From the NCBI RefSeq assembly GCF_900104035.1, contig NZ_FNIT01000002.1:558001-622000 (forward strand): a DNA stretch of 64,000 nucleotides, read 5' to 3'. Below, piece after piece: positions 8,463-19,767 of this stretch (the first letter of the stretch is position 1; each line of letters begins with the position of its first letter). A program made the position numbers and the translations under genes. This DNA comes from Aureimonas jatrophae. GTDB taxonomy: Bacteria > Pseudomonadota > Alphaproteobacteria > Rhizobiales > Rhizobiaceae. The notes beneath the pieces were generated by a model. That model ran no database searches, was not told the DNA's origin, and worked only from the letters and a program-made list of their open reading frames with translations.

Positions 8463-9545
8463 ATGGCGATCACGATGACCACGGTCGAACGCGTGAGCCT
8501 CGAGCGCTTCATGGCAGAAGGGTTCGAGGCGCTCGGCCTGACGGCGGAGGACGCCGCCATCTTCGCGGGCGCGCTCGTCTTCTCCGAGCTGCGCTTCCAT
8601 CCCGGCCACGGGCAGGGCGTCCGGCGCCTGCGCCGCTACCAGGAGCGCATCGGCCAGGGGCTGGTGAACCCGCGCGCGCCGCTCGACACCGTGAAGGACG
8701 CGCCCTCGCTCGCCCTTCTCGACGCCAACAACGGCCTCGGCACCGTGGCCGCCGCCAAGGCGATGCGGCTCGCAATCCGGAAGGCCAAGGCCAACGGCAT
8801 CGGCACCGTGATCGTGCGCAACTCGACGCATTACGGCTCGTCGGCGGTCCACGCCTGCCAGGCGGAGGAAGCCGGCTGCATCGGCATCGCCATCACCAAT
8901 GCCGGGCCCGAGATGGCGCCCTGGGGTGCGCGAGAGGGGGCGGTCGGCACCAATCCATGGGGCATCGCCGCCCCGACCGGCCTCGGCTTTCCGGTGGTCA
9001 TGGACTTCGCGCTGACGACGGCGGGCAAGGGCATGATGCTCTGGCGCTCGCGCGAGGGACAGCGCATGCCACGCGACTGGGCGCTGACGCCCGACGGCCA
9101 TGAGACCGACGACCCCGACGCCGCCATGAAGGGCGCGCTCCTCGCGATCGGCGAGTACAAGGGCTACGGCCTCGCCTTCATGACCGACGTCCTGACCGGC
9201 GTGATCGGGGGCGGCGGCTTCGGCCTCATGCCCTACAGCGACCAGGGCCGCCTCGACGTCTCGCACTCGCTCACCGCGATCGACATCGAATGGTTCATGC
9301 CGCTGCCCGAGTTTCGCGAGCGCATGGACCGCTTCGCCGACATGGTGAAGAGCCGTGCCACGCGTCCGGGCTTCACGGAAGTTCTCTTGCCGGGCGAGCA
9401 GGAGGCCCGGCGCGTCGAGCGAAAGTCGGGCGCCGGCGTTCCGCTCGACGACGAGGTGCTGGCCGATCTCAAGGCGCTTGGCCGCGAGCTCGGCGTCGGC
9501 TCCACACTGGAGGAGATCGGCCCCTATCGCGAGGAGCGGCTGTGA
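8463..9545 (+). CDS. Malate/L-lactate/ureidoglycolate dehydrogenase family (Ldh-type) oxidoreductase
   Basis: 360 residues of the NAD(P)-dependent family that includes YbiC/MDH, sulfolactate dehydrogenase and ureidoglycolate dehydrogenase AllD, structurally unlike classical LDH. Seen in order: RNSTHYGSSAVHACQAEEAG with the catalytic histidine, GAVGTNPWGIAAP, a short VMDFALTTAGKG and GEYKGYGLAFMTDVLTG. The protein oxidises a 2-hydroxy acid to a 2-oxo acid. Because AllA, a PuuE allantoinase and a dihydroorotase-type hydrolase are nearby, an AllD-like activity (ureidoglycolate to oxalurate) is a candidate, but family members cannot be told apart by eye. The stop overlaps the GTG start of the next gene. 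Confidence 0.87.
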   Translation: MAITMTTVERVSLERFMAEGFEALGLTAEDAAIFAGALVFSELRFHPGHGQGVRRLRRYQERIGQGLVNPRAPLDTVKDAPSLALLDANNGLGTVAAAKAMRLAIRKAKANGIGTVIVRNSTHYGSSAVHACQAEEAGCIGIAITNAGPEMAPWGAREGAVGTNPWGIAAPTGLGFPVVMDFALTTAGKGMMLWRSREGQRMPRDWALTPDGHETDDPDAAMKGALLAIGEYKGYGLAFMTDVLTGVIGGGGFGLMPYSDQGRLDVSHSLTAIDIEWFMPLPEFRERMDRFADMVKSRATRPGFTEVLLPGEQEARRVERKSGAGVPLDDEVLADLKALGRELGVGSTLEEIGPYREERL

Positions 9546-10711
9546 GTGCTGCGCTGGAGCCGCTCGGGGATGCGTTCCGGCGCGGCGTTCTCGATCGCCT
9601 GCGCGCACGCATCGCAGCCGAGCGGCTCGACGCCGCCCTGTTCCTGCGGCCCGGCAACGTGCGCTACCTGACGGGCTGGGACTTCCACGCCAACGAGCGG
9701 CCCATGGGCGTGCTCGTGCGGCTGGATACCGATCGCCGCGAACTCCTCGTGCCCGACCTCGAGCGCGAGAACGCGGCCCAAGCGGCGCTCTTCCGGGTCG
9801 AGACCTACGAGGAATATCCCGGCGAGGTGCCGGCCGAGCTCTGGATGTGCCGGCGCGCTGCGGGTCTGCGCCTCGCGGTGGACGCGCTGGATGCGAGCCT
9901 TCTGCGCGCCTGCGAGGGCGAGGTGCGGGAGCTGCGCCTCGTCGACCTCGCCGCGCCCCTTCGCGCTCGCAAGACGCCCGAGGAGCTGGCGCTGGTGCGC
10001 GAGGCCGCGCGCTTTGCCGACCTCTGCCTCGAACGCCTTCTGGCGCAGGCCGGCGCGATCGTCCGGGACGGCGGGACCGAACTCGACCTTCTCGCCGACT
10101 GCACGGGCCATGCGCGGCAAGCTCTGGAAGCATCGCACGGTGCGCGCTTTGCCGGGACGCGGCTCGCGATCACGGCCTCCGTCCATTCCGGCCCGCGCGC
10201 GGCGCTGCCGCACGGCGCCACCTCGCTGAAGCGCCCGGAGGCCGGCGAAACGCTGATCGCCGGGATCGGCGCCTGCCTCGGCGGCTACCATGCCGAGAGC
10301 GGCGCGACGCTGTTTCTGGGCGATCTCACGCCCGAGCAGGCGCGCGTCGCGCACGCCATGGAGCGAAGCGACCGAGCCGCGCAGGAGGCGCTGAAGCCCG
10401 GAACGCCGTGCCATGAGGTGAACCGCCGCGCCATGGAGCCCTTGCGCGAGGCGGGGCTCGGCGAGGCGATCCGCCATCGCATCGGCCATGCCATGGGCGT
10501 CGAGGGACACGAGGGTCCCTGGCTCGCGCCGGGCGATCCGACCCCGGTCGAGCCCGCCATGGTCTTCTCGTCGGAGCCCGGCGTCTACCGGCCGGGCCGC
10601 GACGGCTTCCGCACCATCAACACGCTGATCGCGAGCGAGGCGGGCACCGAGGTGCCGAGCCGCTTCCTCGCAGCCCATCCGATCGAGCGCCGCGTCGTCG
10701 CGCTCGCCTGA
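9542..10711 (+). CDS. M24 (pita-bread fold) protein with degenerate metal site, creatinase-like
   Basis: 389 residues from a GTG at 9542 that overlaps the previous stop (GTGA). The N-terminal creatinase/prolidase domain (residues 1-145) is followed by the pita-bread domain. The five metal ligands of aminopeptidase P would be Asp, Asp, His, Glu, Glu. Here the first position reads Gly241 (IAGIGACLGGY), the second Glu252 (HAESGAT), the third His316 (RIGHAMGV) and fourth Glu345 (SSEPGVY) are kept, and the fifth is Ile359 (FRTINTL). His224 (AALPHGA) could be the catalytic histidine. Loss of metal ligands is a feature of creatinase and other non-peptidase members, so a creatinase-like C-N hydrolase, or an inactive partner, is as likely as a Xaa-Pro peptidase. 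Confidence 0.83.
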   Translation: MSAALEPLGDAFRRGVLDRLRARIAAERLDAALFLRPGNVRYLTGWDFHANERPMGVLVRLDTDRRELLVPDLERENAAQAALFRVETYEEYPGEVPAELWMCRRAAGLRLAVDALDASLLRACEGEVRELRLVDLAAPLRARKTPEELALVREAARFADLCLERLLAQAGAIVRDGGTELDLLADCTGHARQALEASHGARFAGTRLAITASVHSGPRAALPHGATSLKRPEAGETLIAGIGACLGGYHAESGATLFLGDLTPEQARVAHAMERSDRAAQEALKPGTPCHEVNRRAMEPLREAGLGEAIRHRIGHAMGVEGHEGPWLAPGDPTPVEPAMVFSSEPGVYRPGRDGFRTINTLIASEAGTEVPSRFLAAHPIERRVVALA

Positions 10712-10751
10712 CCTCTCATCCCGTACCATCCGAACCCGAAGGCCCCCTCCC

Positions 10752-11984
10752 ATGCCCGAACCCGCCAGCTGGCACTACCAGACGATCATCAAGCCGATGT
10801 TCGAGCGCCACGCGCCCGACCGCATCCTCCTCGGACGCGTGATCCCCTGCCACGACGACACGGTGATCGAGGACGGCTTCGTGGAGATCCGGGGCGGACG
10901 CATCGCGCGGATCGGCGAGCGCTCGGGGCTCGGCGACACGGGCGGGCTCGAGCCCGAGGACACCGGCGGCCAGACGATCATGCCGGGCCTCGTGAACAGC
11001 CACGCCCACCTGTCCTGGGACGGCATCCACGAACTGTCCTTTCAGTCGATGCACGACGCACCGGAGATCCGCGCCTACAAGGCGGCCGGCAACATGATCA
11101 AGAGCTTGCGCGCGGGCGTCACGCTGGTGCGCGACCTCGGCGTCCACGACGCCAACCTTTTCACCAAGCAGGCGGTCGCGCAGGGCATCGTGCCCGGCCC
11201 CCGGCTCAAGGTGTCGGGCGCCAGCATCATCCAGACCGGCGGTCATACCTACTGGGTCTGCCGCGAGGCGTCGGGCGCCGACGAGATGCGCCGCGCCGTG
11301 CGCGAGCAGGTGCGCGGCGGCGCCGACCTCATCAAGATCATGGCCTGCCACGACACGCTGGAGTTCACCGACGAGGAGCTTCACGCGGTGATCGACGAGG
11401 CGCACCGCAACAAGCTGCCGATCACCGCCCACGCGACCTACGACGCATGTATCCGGCGCGTCGCCGAGTTCGGCATCGACTGCGTGGAGCACGGCGGCTC
11501 CATGTCGGACGAGACGATCCAGGTGCTTCTCGACCGCAAGCTGCCGATCGTCACCACCTTCTCGGCCCTCGTGCTGCAGGCCGACGAGGCGATCGCGCGG
11601 CGGTTCGCCATTCCCGAATGGAAGATCAATGAGCGCAAGAAGGCGGTCGCCGACCCCAAGCGCTTCGCCGGCCTCAAGGCGGCGGCCGAGGCGGGCGTTC
11701 CGATCGCCTTCGGCACGGATGCGGGAAGCCCCGCCGTCGAGCACGACCAGATCGCGCCCGAGCTCGACTTCATGGTGCGCGTCGGCGTCTGCCGCTCGCC
11801 GCTGGACGCGCTGCGCGCCATCACGCAGCGCGGGGCGCGCGTGTGCCGCATGGATCACGAGGTCGGCACGCTCGAGGCCGGCAAGGCCGCCGACCTCATC
11901 GTCGTGCCGGGCAAGCCCGACCAGGACCTCTTCGCCTTGCGAAACGTCGCGATGACCTTCATCGCCGGCCAGCGGATGCATTGA
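10752..11984 (+). CDS. Metal-dependent amidohydrolase (imidazolonepropionase/prolidase-like branch)
   Basis: 410 residues. The metal site is complete: NSHAHLSW (His84, His86), DLIKIMACHD (bridging Lys), ITAHATYD, CVEHGG and FGTDAGSP (Asp). The order HxH, K, H, H, D is that of the imidazolonepropionase-like amidohydrolases. Bacterial members include hydrolases of Xaa-Pro and N-acyl amino acid dipeptides. An N-terminal extension of about 20 residues (WHYQTIIKPMFERH) precedes the usual beta-sandwich domain. No signal peptide. The gene follows the M24 gene by 40 bases and is followed by the aminotransferase after five. Cleavage of an amide in an amino-acid conjugate is inferred; the substrate is unknown. 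Confidence 0.88.
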   Translation: MPEPASWHYQTIIKPMFERHAPDRILLGRVIPCHDDTVIEDGFVEIRGGRIARIGERSGLGDTGGLEPEDTGGQTIMPGLVNSHAHLSWDGIHELSFQSMHDAPEIRAYKAAGNMIKSLRAGVTLVRDLGVHDANLFTKQAVAQGIVPGPRLKVSGASIIQTGGHTYWVCREASGADEMRRAVREQVRGGADLIKIMACHDTLEFTDEELHAVIDEAHRNKLPITAHATYDACIRRVAEFGIDCVEHGGSMSDETIQVLLDRKLPIVTTFSALVLQADEAIARRFAIPEWKINERKKAVADPKRFAGLKAAAEAGVPIAFGTDAGSPAVEHDQIAPELDFMVRVGVCRSPLDALRAITQRGARVCRMDHEVGTLEAGKAADLIVVPGKPDQDLFALRNVAMTFIAGQRMH

Positions 11985-11989
11985 ACGCC

Positions 11990-13171
11990 ATGAGCACGCT
12001 CTTCGACCGCATCGCTCCCCGCATCCGCGAGGAGGACGAGTCCTTCCGCACCAAGATGCTCGCCATCGCGGCAACGCAGCCCGACGTCATCGCCATGGGC
12101 CGGGGCGACCCCGACTTCCATACCCCGCCCCATATCGCGGAGGCCGCGATCCGGGCGATTCGGGAGAACCAGCACCACTACACCGCGCCCACCGGGATGC
12201 CGGCGTTGCGCGCGGCGATCGCCGAGCATTTGGCCACGCTCTACGGGCTCCGCTACGGTGCCGACGAGATCGTGGTGACGGCGGGCGTCCAGGAGTCCAT
12301 CACGCTTCTGATGCTCGGGCTCGTCTCACCGGGCGACGAGGTTCTCGTCACCTCGCCACGCTTCACGACCTACGACACCGCGGTGCGGCTGGCGGGCGGC
12401 GTGCCCGTGCCGGTGCCGACCGTTGAGGAGAACGACTTCGCGCTCGACCCCGCCGAGATCGAGCGGCGCATCACGCCGCGCACCCGCCTGTTCGTGCTGG
12501 TCTCGCCCAACAATCCGACCGGCGCGGTGACGCCGCCGGACGCCATCCGGCAGATCGCCGCCATCGCGCAGCGGCACGACCTCATCGTCGTCTCCGACGA
12601 GATCTACGCTGAGATCATCTACGAGGGGAACGAGCACCTCTCGATCGCGACGCTGCCCGGAATGCGGGAGCGCACGGTCACGCTGAACGGCTTCTCGAAG
12701 ACCTATGCCATGACGGGCTGGCGCGTCGGCTACCTTGCCGCGCCCGCCGACTTCGTCGCGAAGATGACCGAGCCGCGCCACACGCTCTCGATCAACGCCT
12801 GCACGATCTCGCAGCACGCCGCACTCGCGGCCCTTCAAGGTCCGTCCGAGCCGATCAAGGCGATGATCGCGGCCTATGCCGAGCGGCGCGCGGCGCTGAC
12901 CGAGGCGTTCCGGCGCATGGGCCTCTCGTTCGGCCATCCCGGCGGTGCCTTCTACCTCTACACCAACGTCTCCTCGACGGGCCTGTCCGCCCCCGTCTTC
13001 TGCGAGCGCCTGCTGCGCGAGACGGGGGTGCTCCTGTTTCCGGGCGCGCTCTTCGGCGACGAGAGCGACCGCTACGTCCGCGTCTCGTTTCTCCAGCCGA
13101 TCGAGCGCATCCGCGAGGCGATCGCGCGTATGGTAGACTTCATTCAGAGCCTGAAGGCGCAGGCCGCATGA
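11990..13171 (+). CDS. Pyridoxal-phosphate aminotransferase, class I/II (second copy)
   Basis: 393 residues from ATG 11990. It carries SPNNPTGAV, VVSDEIYAEI, the PLP lysine in LNGFSKTYAMTGWRVGYLA and the C-terminal RVSFLQP arginine. It is a paralogue of the enzyme at 3778-4968 on the other side of the divergent promoter, with a related N-terminus (IAMGRGDPDFHTPPHI versus LGRGDPDLDTPAHI). A pair of similar aminotransferases in divergent operons may serve two different amino acids released from one substrate, or forward and reverse transamination; that is inference. Its stop overlaps the ATG of the following gene. Confidence 0.9.
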   Translation: MSTLFDRIAPRIREEDESFRTKMLAIAATQPDVIAMGRGDPDFHTPPHIAEAAIRAIRENQHHYTAPTGMPALRAAIAEHLATLYGLRYGADEIVVTAGVQESITLLMLGLVSPGDEVLVTSPRFTTYDTAVRLAGGVPVPVPTVEENDFALDPAEIERRITPRTRLFVLVSPNNPTGAVTPPDAIRQIAAIAQRHDLIVVSDEIYAEIIYEGNEHLSIATLPGMRERTVTLNGFSKTYAMTGWRVGYLAAPADFVAKMTEPRHTLSINACTISQHAALAALQGPSEPIKAMIAAYAERRAALTEAFRRMGLSFGHPGGAFYLYTNVSSTGLSAPVFCERLLRETGVLLFPGALFGDESDRYVRVSFLQPIERIREAIARMVDFIQSLKAQAA

Positions 13172-14598
13172 GCGCGCTGCGTCCCGATCCGGCCGAGAAG
13201 TTCGTCGGCATCCAGGTCAGCCCCATCTCGTTCCTCGACGAGGGCGTGGATGCGGTGCTCGACACGCTGCAGACCCGCGTCGGCGTCAACGTCCTGATGC
13301 TGGGCACCGTATCGTGGCTCGGCCTCAAGACCGGCCGCTCGATCAGCCACGCGCTGGACGGCTGGCCCGACCATGGCGTGCCCGAGCCCTACGCACTGCG
13401 GGGCGGGGCCTACTTCCAGCCCGATCCCGCCTATTATCGCGACACGTTCATGGCGGACTACCGCACGCGCGATCCCGAGTTCGAGGGACGCGACATCCTC
13501 GCCATGGTGCTGCCCGAGGCGCACCGGCGCGGCATGAAGGTCTTCGTCGAGCTGATGGAGCCCTTCTTCAAGTATTCCGGCCACGGCTCGGCGGGCACGG
13601 TCGACATTCCCAACCTGCCGCAGGCGATGGAGGTCGACCTCTTCGGCCGTCTCGGGGCCGAGCCCTCCACCAGCCATCCCGGCTACCGCAACTGGATCCT
13701 CTCCATGGTGGAGGACCAGGTGCGCCGCTACCCGATCGACGGCCTGATGTGGTGCAACGAGCGCAACTCGCCGCTCGACACGCTGATCCAGGGCGGGGCA
13801 CCGGGCGACTTCTCCACCCACTCGCGGCGCGAAGCGGCGGAGCGCGGCGTCGACGCGGAACGCTGCCGCGAGGCGCTCCTGCGCCTCTACGACTTCTGCC
13901 AGGAGGCGGCGGCCGGCAAGAGCTTTGCCGACGGCACCTTCGTCACCTTCCTGCGCACGCTCCTCGCCCATCCCGAAGCCCTGATCTGGGAGCGCTTCTG
14001 GCTGGAGCGCAACAAGGACCTCGACCGCGAACTCTACGGCCTCGTGAAGTGGTGCCGTCCGACCCTGCCGTTCGGGCTCAACGTCTGGAACCGCAACCAC
14101 TTCAACATCTTCCGCAAGGCGCAGTGGCCTTGGGCCGAGCAGACGCTCTACGCCGACTGGGTGAAGCCCATCACCTACCAGCACCAGGCCGGCGAGGTCT
14201 TTGCCAAGGAGCTCGGCTTCTTCCGCAAGACGATCCTGCGCGACTTCGAACCGGGCGAGGCGACCGCCGTTCTGTACCGCCTGCTGGGACTGCAGGAGGC
14301 TCCGTTCGAGCGGTTGATCGAGACCGGCATGGACCCCGACACCTACGTCTTCGGGCAGTGCGCCGATGCGCTGCGCGGGGTGGAGGGGCGGGCCAAGGTC
14401 TATATGGGGCTCGGCGTCGACGCGCCGCGCACGCGGGCGGAAACCGCCCAGTGCACGCCCGACATCGCCTACCGCTCGGTGCTCGCGACCTATCGCGCGG
14501 GCGGCCACGGCGTGGTGCTGGCGCCCAACTTCGCCTCGATGCACCTCACCCATCTCGACGGCGTCGCCGCCGCCCTGCGCGAGCTCGGCCTCCATTGA
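13168..14598 (+). CDS. Unassigned protein, possible TIM-barrel glycoside-hydrolase-like fold
   Basis: 476 residues that I cannot place in a named family. The texture is that of a (beta/alpha)8 hydrolase: an early [19 protein letters not shown] strand-helix, [16 protein letters not shown] (a strand ending in Glu and aromatic residues), [17 protein letters not shown] (strand ending with Cys-Asn-Glu), [16 protein letters not shown], and a late [15 protein letters not shown]. Glu and Asn at strand ends would suit a carbohydrate or amide substrate. There is no signal peptide, so it acts in the cytoplasm. It is joined by 4-base overlaps to the aminotransferase before it and to the allantoinase-type gene after it, so it belongs to the same pathway. 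Confidence 0.7.
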   Translation: MSALRPDPAEKFVGIQVSPISFLDEGVDAVLDTLQTRVGVNVLMLGTVSWLGLKTGRSISHALDGWPDHGVPEPYALRGGAYFQPDPAYYRDTFMADYRTRDPEFEGRDILAMVLPEAHRRGMKVFVELMEPFFKYSGHGSAGTVDIPNLPQAMEVDLFGRLGAEPSTSHPGYRNWILSMVEDQVRRYPIDGLMWCNERNSPLDTLIQGGAPGDFSTHSRREAAERGVDAERCREALLRLYDFCQEAAAGKSFADGTFVTFLRTLLAHPEALIWERFWLERNKDLDRELYGLVKWCRPTLPFGLNVWNRNHFNIFRKAQWPWAEQTLYADWVKPITYQHQAGEVFAKELGFFRKTILRDFEPGEATAVLYRLLGLQEAPFERLIETGMDPDTYVFGQCADALRGVEGRAKVYMGLGVDAPRTRAETAQCTPDIAYRSVLATYRAGGHGVVLAPNFASMHLTHLDGVAAALRELGLH

Positions 14599-15991
14599 GC
14601 GGGCCGTTCGACATGCTCGTGCGCGGCGGCGAGGTCGTGGACGAGGCGGGCGTGCGGCCCGCCGACGTCGCGATCCGGGACGGGCGCATCGCCGCGCTCC
14701 TCCCGCCGGGCGAGGCGGCGGAGGCTCGCGAGACCCTCGATGCCGCCGGCCTCCACGTCCTGCCGGGCGCGATCGACATCCACGTCCACGTGCGCGCGCC
14801 GGCCTTTCCCGAGCGCGGCACGGTGGAGAGCGAGACGGCGGCCGCGGTCGCGGGCGGCATCACCGCGCTGTTCGAGATGCCGATCACGCAGCCCTGCTGC
14901 AACTCCGGCGAGCGGGTGCGGGCGCGCGTCGAGCACTTCCGGGGACGCTCGCTCGCCCATTTCGCGATGATCGCCGCGCCCGGCCGCCTCGACGACGCAA
15001 GCATCGAGGCGATCCGGGAGGCCGGCGCGATCGCCTTCAAGATCTTCACCACCGCCATGCCGGCGGGCCGCGAGACCGAGTTCTCAGGCCTGGCCCGACC
15101 GGACGAGGGCGAGGAGTTCGAGGCGCTGCGGGCCTGCGCGCGCACCGGGCTGCCGGTGATCGTCCATGCCGAGAGCGCGCAGCTTCTGGATCACTTCGCG
15201 GCGGCCACGCAGGGGCTGGATCCGCGAGGCGCCGCAACCCACGAGCGCATGCGTCCCACGCTGTGCGAGAGCGTCGCCGTTGCCCGGCTGCTCGCCATGA
15301 ACATGGAGGCGGGCGCAAAGCTCCACATCGCCCACGTGACGTCGGCCGCGACGGTGCGGGTCCTGCGCGCCTTTCGCGGGACCTCGGACTTCACCGCCGA
15401 GACCTGCCCGCACTACCTCCTGTTCACCGGCGACGAGGACGTCGCGCGGGCCGGCGTCTTCGGCCGCGTCAACCCGCCGATCCGCGCCGCCGCGGACCGC
15501 GCGGCGCTGTGGGAGGCGGTGAGGGACGGGACGATCGGCTTCGTCACCACCGATCACGCCGCCTTCAGCCTCGCCGACAAGGAACGGGCGAACGGCGATT
15601 TCACCAGCGCCCCGCCGGGCACGCCGGGCCTGGAAATCCTCGTGCCGACGCTGCTCGACGCCGTGGCCGTGGGGCAGCTCTCGCTTCCCGACCTCGCCCG
15701 GCTCTTGAGTGCCGAGCCGGCCCGGCGCTTCGCCTTGCCCACGAAGGGCCGCGTCGAGCCGGGCTTCGACGCCGACCTGACGCTGGTGGACCTTGCGGGC
15801 GAGACGCGCTTCCCGCTCGGCGCGATGCGAACCAAGGCGCGCGACGTCGCGCACCTCTACGCCGATCGCCGCTTTCGGGGCCGGGTCGCGGCGACCGTTC
15901 TCGGCGGGCGGCCGGTCTATGCCGCCGGCGAGCTATGCGCCGCTCCCGCGAGCGGCCAGTATCTGACGCCAGATCATCAGGGAGCCTTCCG

Positions 15992-15995
<4 letters not shown>
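14595..15995 (+). CDS. Dihydroorotase/allantoinase/hydantoinase-family amidohydrolase
   Basis: 466 residues from TTG 14595 (overlapping the previous stop); ATG 14613 is an alternative start. The cyclic amidohydrolase site is intact: IDIHVHV (His63, His65), AIAFKIF (carboxylated Lys149), VIVHAES (His191), HIAHVTS (His247) and VTTDHAAF (Asp320). The block [15 protein letters not shown] resembles the AllB/dihydroorotase pattern AGGVTT-xx-MP. Members open rings of allantoin, hydantoins, dihydropyrimidines or dihydroorotate. Close to AllA, PuuE and an AllD-like dehydrogenase, an allantoinase or hydantoinase activity is most likely. The exact ring cannot be told. The stop overlaps the start of the ABC ATPase gene. 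Confidence 0.88.
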
Positions 15996-18018
<2,023 letters not shown>

Positions 18019-18039
18019 CCTCTGCCCCCGAGACCCATC

Positions 18040-19719
18040 ATGACCGCCGAGCCCGATATCCGCTTCGACCGCTACTACAGCTACGAGGAGATGACCGAGC
18101 GTCTCCAGGCGCTGGCCGCCCGCTACCCCAAGCTGGCGACGCTGCGCTCGCTCGCGCGCTCGTTCGGGGGGCGCGAGGTCTGGGTCATGGAGATGACCAA
18201 TCCCGACACCGGGCCCGCCCTGGACAAGCCCGGCTACTACATCGACGCCCAGATCCACGCCGAGGAGCACGCGACCAGCGCGACCGCGCTCTACGCCATC
18301 TGGCACCTACTCACGAACTACGGACGGGACGAGGAGGCCACGCGCCTTCTCGACACCCAGGTCTTCTACGTCCTGCCGCGCATCAACCCGGACGGCGCCG
18401 AGCTCTCGCTCCAGCCGCCCTACTACAACTGGTGCGGCAACGGCCGCTTCATGCCGGGCGCCGACCGCCATGCCGGGCTGATCCCGGAAGACATCGACGG
18501 CGACGGCTTCCTGGTCTGGATGCGCGTGCCCGATCCCAAGGGCGAGTGGAAGAAGAGCGCCCGCAATCCCGACATCATGGTGCAGCGCGCGCCCGGCGAG
18601 GAGGGCGGCGACTATTTCCGCCTCTACCCCGAAGGCACGATCCGCGACTTTGATGGCGCGAACGTCGCGATCGAGAAGCCGTTCGACGGCAACATGAACC
18701 GCAACTTCCCGACCAACTGGTCGCCGCAGGAATACGGCGCGGGCGAGCATCCGCTGTCGGAGCCCGAGGCGGCCGCCATGGCGCGCTTCATCCTGGATCA
18801 TCCCAACATTTGCGGGATGTGCGCCTACCACACGCACGGGGGCATCATCATGCGCCCCTCGATGACCAAGCCCGACAGTGCGATGAGCGCGCGCGACATC
18901 ACGCTCTACAAGGAGATCGGCCGCGTCGGCACCGAGCTAACCGGCTATCCCACGGTCTCGATCTACGAGGACTTCACGCCCGACAAGACCCAGGTCCGGC
19001 GCGGCGGGCTGATGGACTGGACCTACGAGGAGATGGGCATCATCTCGTTCGGCACCGAACTCTGGGACCTCGAGCGCGAGGCCGGCGTCGAGAAGGTCGG
19101 CTACTACAACCTCTACCCGCGCAACGAGGAGGTGCAGCAGAAGGTCTACGCTTATGTGCGCGAGCACATGGGCGAGAAGGCCTGGCGCGACTGGCGCCCG
19201 TTTCACCATCCACAGCTCGGGGCCATCGAGATCGGGGGCATGGTCAACATCTGGAGCTACCGCAACCCGCCGCCGGCGCTTCTGGAGGGCATCGCGCGGG
19301 CCAACGCCCTGTTCAACCTGCGCCACGCCGCCGCCGCCCCCCACGTGAAGATCGACACTCTGGAGGTCGAGCCGCTCGGCGCCGATCTCTTCAAGATACG
19401 CGCCGTGGTGGCGAACCACGGCTATCTGCCGACCAACCTGTCCGACGTCGCGATCGCGAACAAGGCGGCCAGGCCCGTCGAGGTGGCGCTGGAGGTGGAG
19501 GGCGGCGAGGTCGTGATGAACCCGGCCAAGGTCGAGCTCGGGCATCTGGCCGGGCGCAACGAGCGGCTCTACCCCTGGTCGCCCTGGGGCCAGCAGTGGA
19601 GCGCCGTCGCCAAGCCGATGGAATGGCTGGTGCGGGCCGAGGGGCCGGGCGCGGGCGTGCGCGTCGTCGCGCGCTCCCAGAAGGGGGGCGTCCATCGGCG
19701 CGAGGTGGCGCTCGGCTGA
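18040..19719 (+). CDS. M14 family zinc carboxypeptidase
   Basis: 559 residues. The catalytic domain fills about residues 10-360: the zinc ligands are in DAQIHAEEHAT (HxxE) and CAYHTHGGIIM (third His), and the general-base glutamate is in SFGTELWDLER. The substrate-binding NMNRNFPTNW stretch (Asn-Arg) is typical of M14 enzymes. A C-terminal beta-rich domain of about 150 residues (VKIDTLEVEPLGADLF onward) looks like a transthyretin/CARDB-like module. No signal peptide is seen, so it should be cytoplasmic. It ends the plus-strand operon, 48 bases before the convergent GntR stop. It could release C-terminal residues of an imported peptide or conjugate. Confidence 0.9.
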   Translation: MTAEPDIRFDRYYSYEEMTERLQALAARYPKLATLRSLARSFGGREVWVMEMTNPDTGPALDKPGYYIDAQIHAEEHATSATALYAIWHLLTNYGRDEEATRLLDTQVFYVLPRINPDGAELSLQPPYYNWCGNGRFMPGADRHAGLIPEDIDGDGFLVWMRVPDPKGEWKKSARNPDIMVQRAPGEEGGDYFRLYPEGTIRDFDGANVAIEKPFDGNMNRNFPTNWSPQEYGAGEHPLSEPEAAAMARFILDHPNICGMCAYHTHGGIIMRPSMTKPDSAMSARDITLYKEIGRVGTELTGYPTVSIYEDFTPDKTQVRRGGLMDWTYEEMGIISFGTELWDLEREAGVEKVGYYNLYPRNEEVQQKVYAYVREHMGEKAWRDWRPFHHPQLGAIEIGGMVNIWSYRNPPPALLEGIARANALFNLRHAAAAPHVKIDTLEVEPLGADLFKIRAVVANHGYLPTNLSDVAIANKAARPVEVALEVEGGEVVMNPAKVELGHLAGRNERLYPWSPWGQQWSAVAKPMEWLVRAEGPGAGVRVVARSQKGGVHRREVALG

Positions 19720-19767
19720 ACAGCCGAGGCGTCCGCCCTCGATCTCGATGCCCGGATGGAGTGGGTA

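Noticed and set aside
6957-10133. A 1058-codon minus-strand open frame opposite the DUF4438-like and dehydrogenase genes
   Set aside because: Its translation is Arg/Ala/Gly-rich without domain motifs; the plus-strand genes in the same place have clear family signatures. Long antisense frames are common at this GC content.
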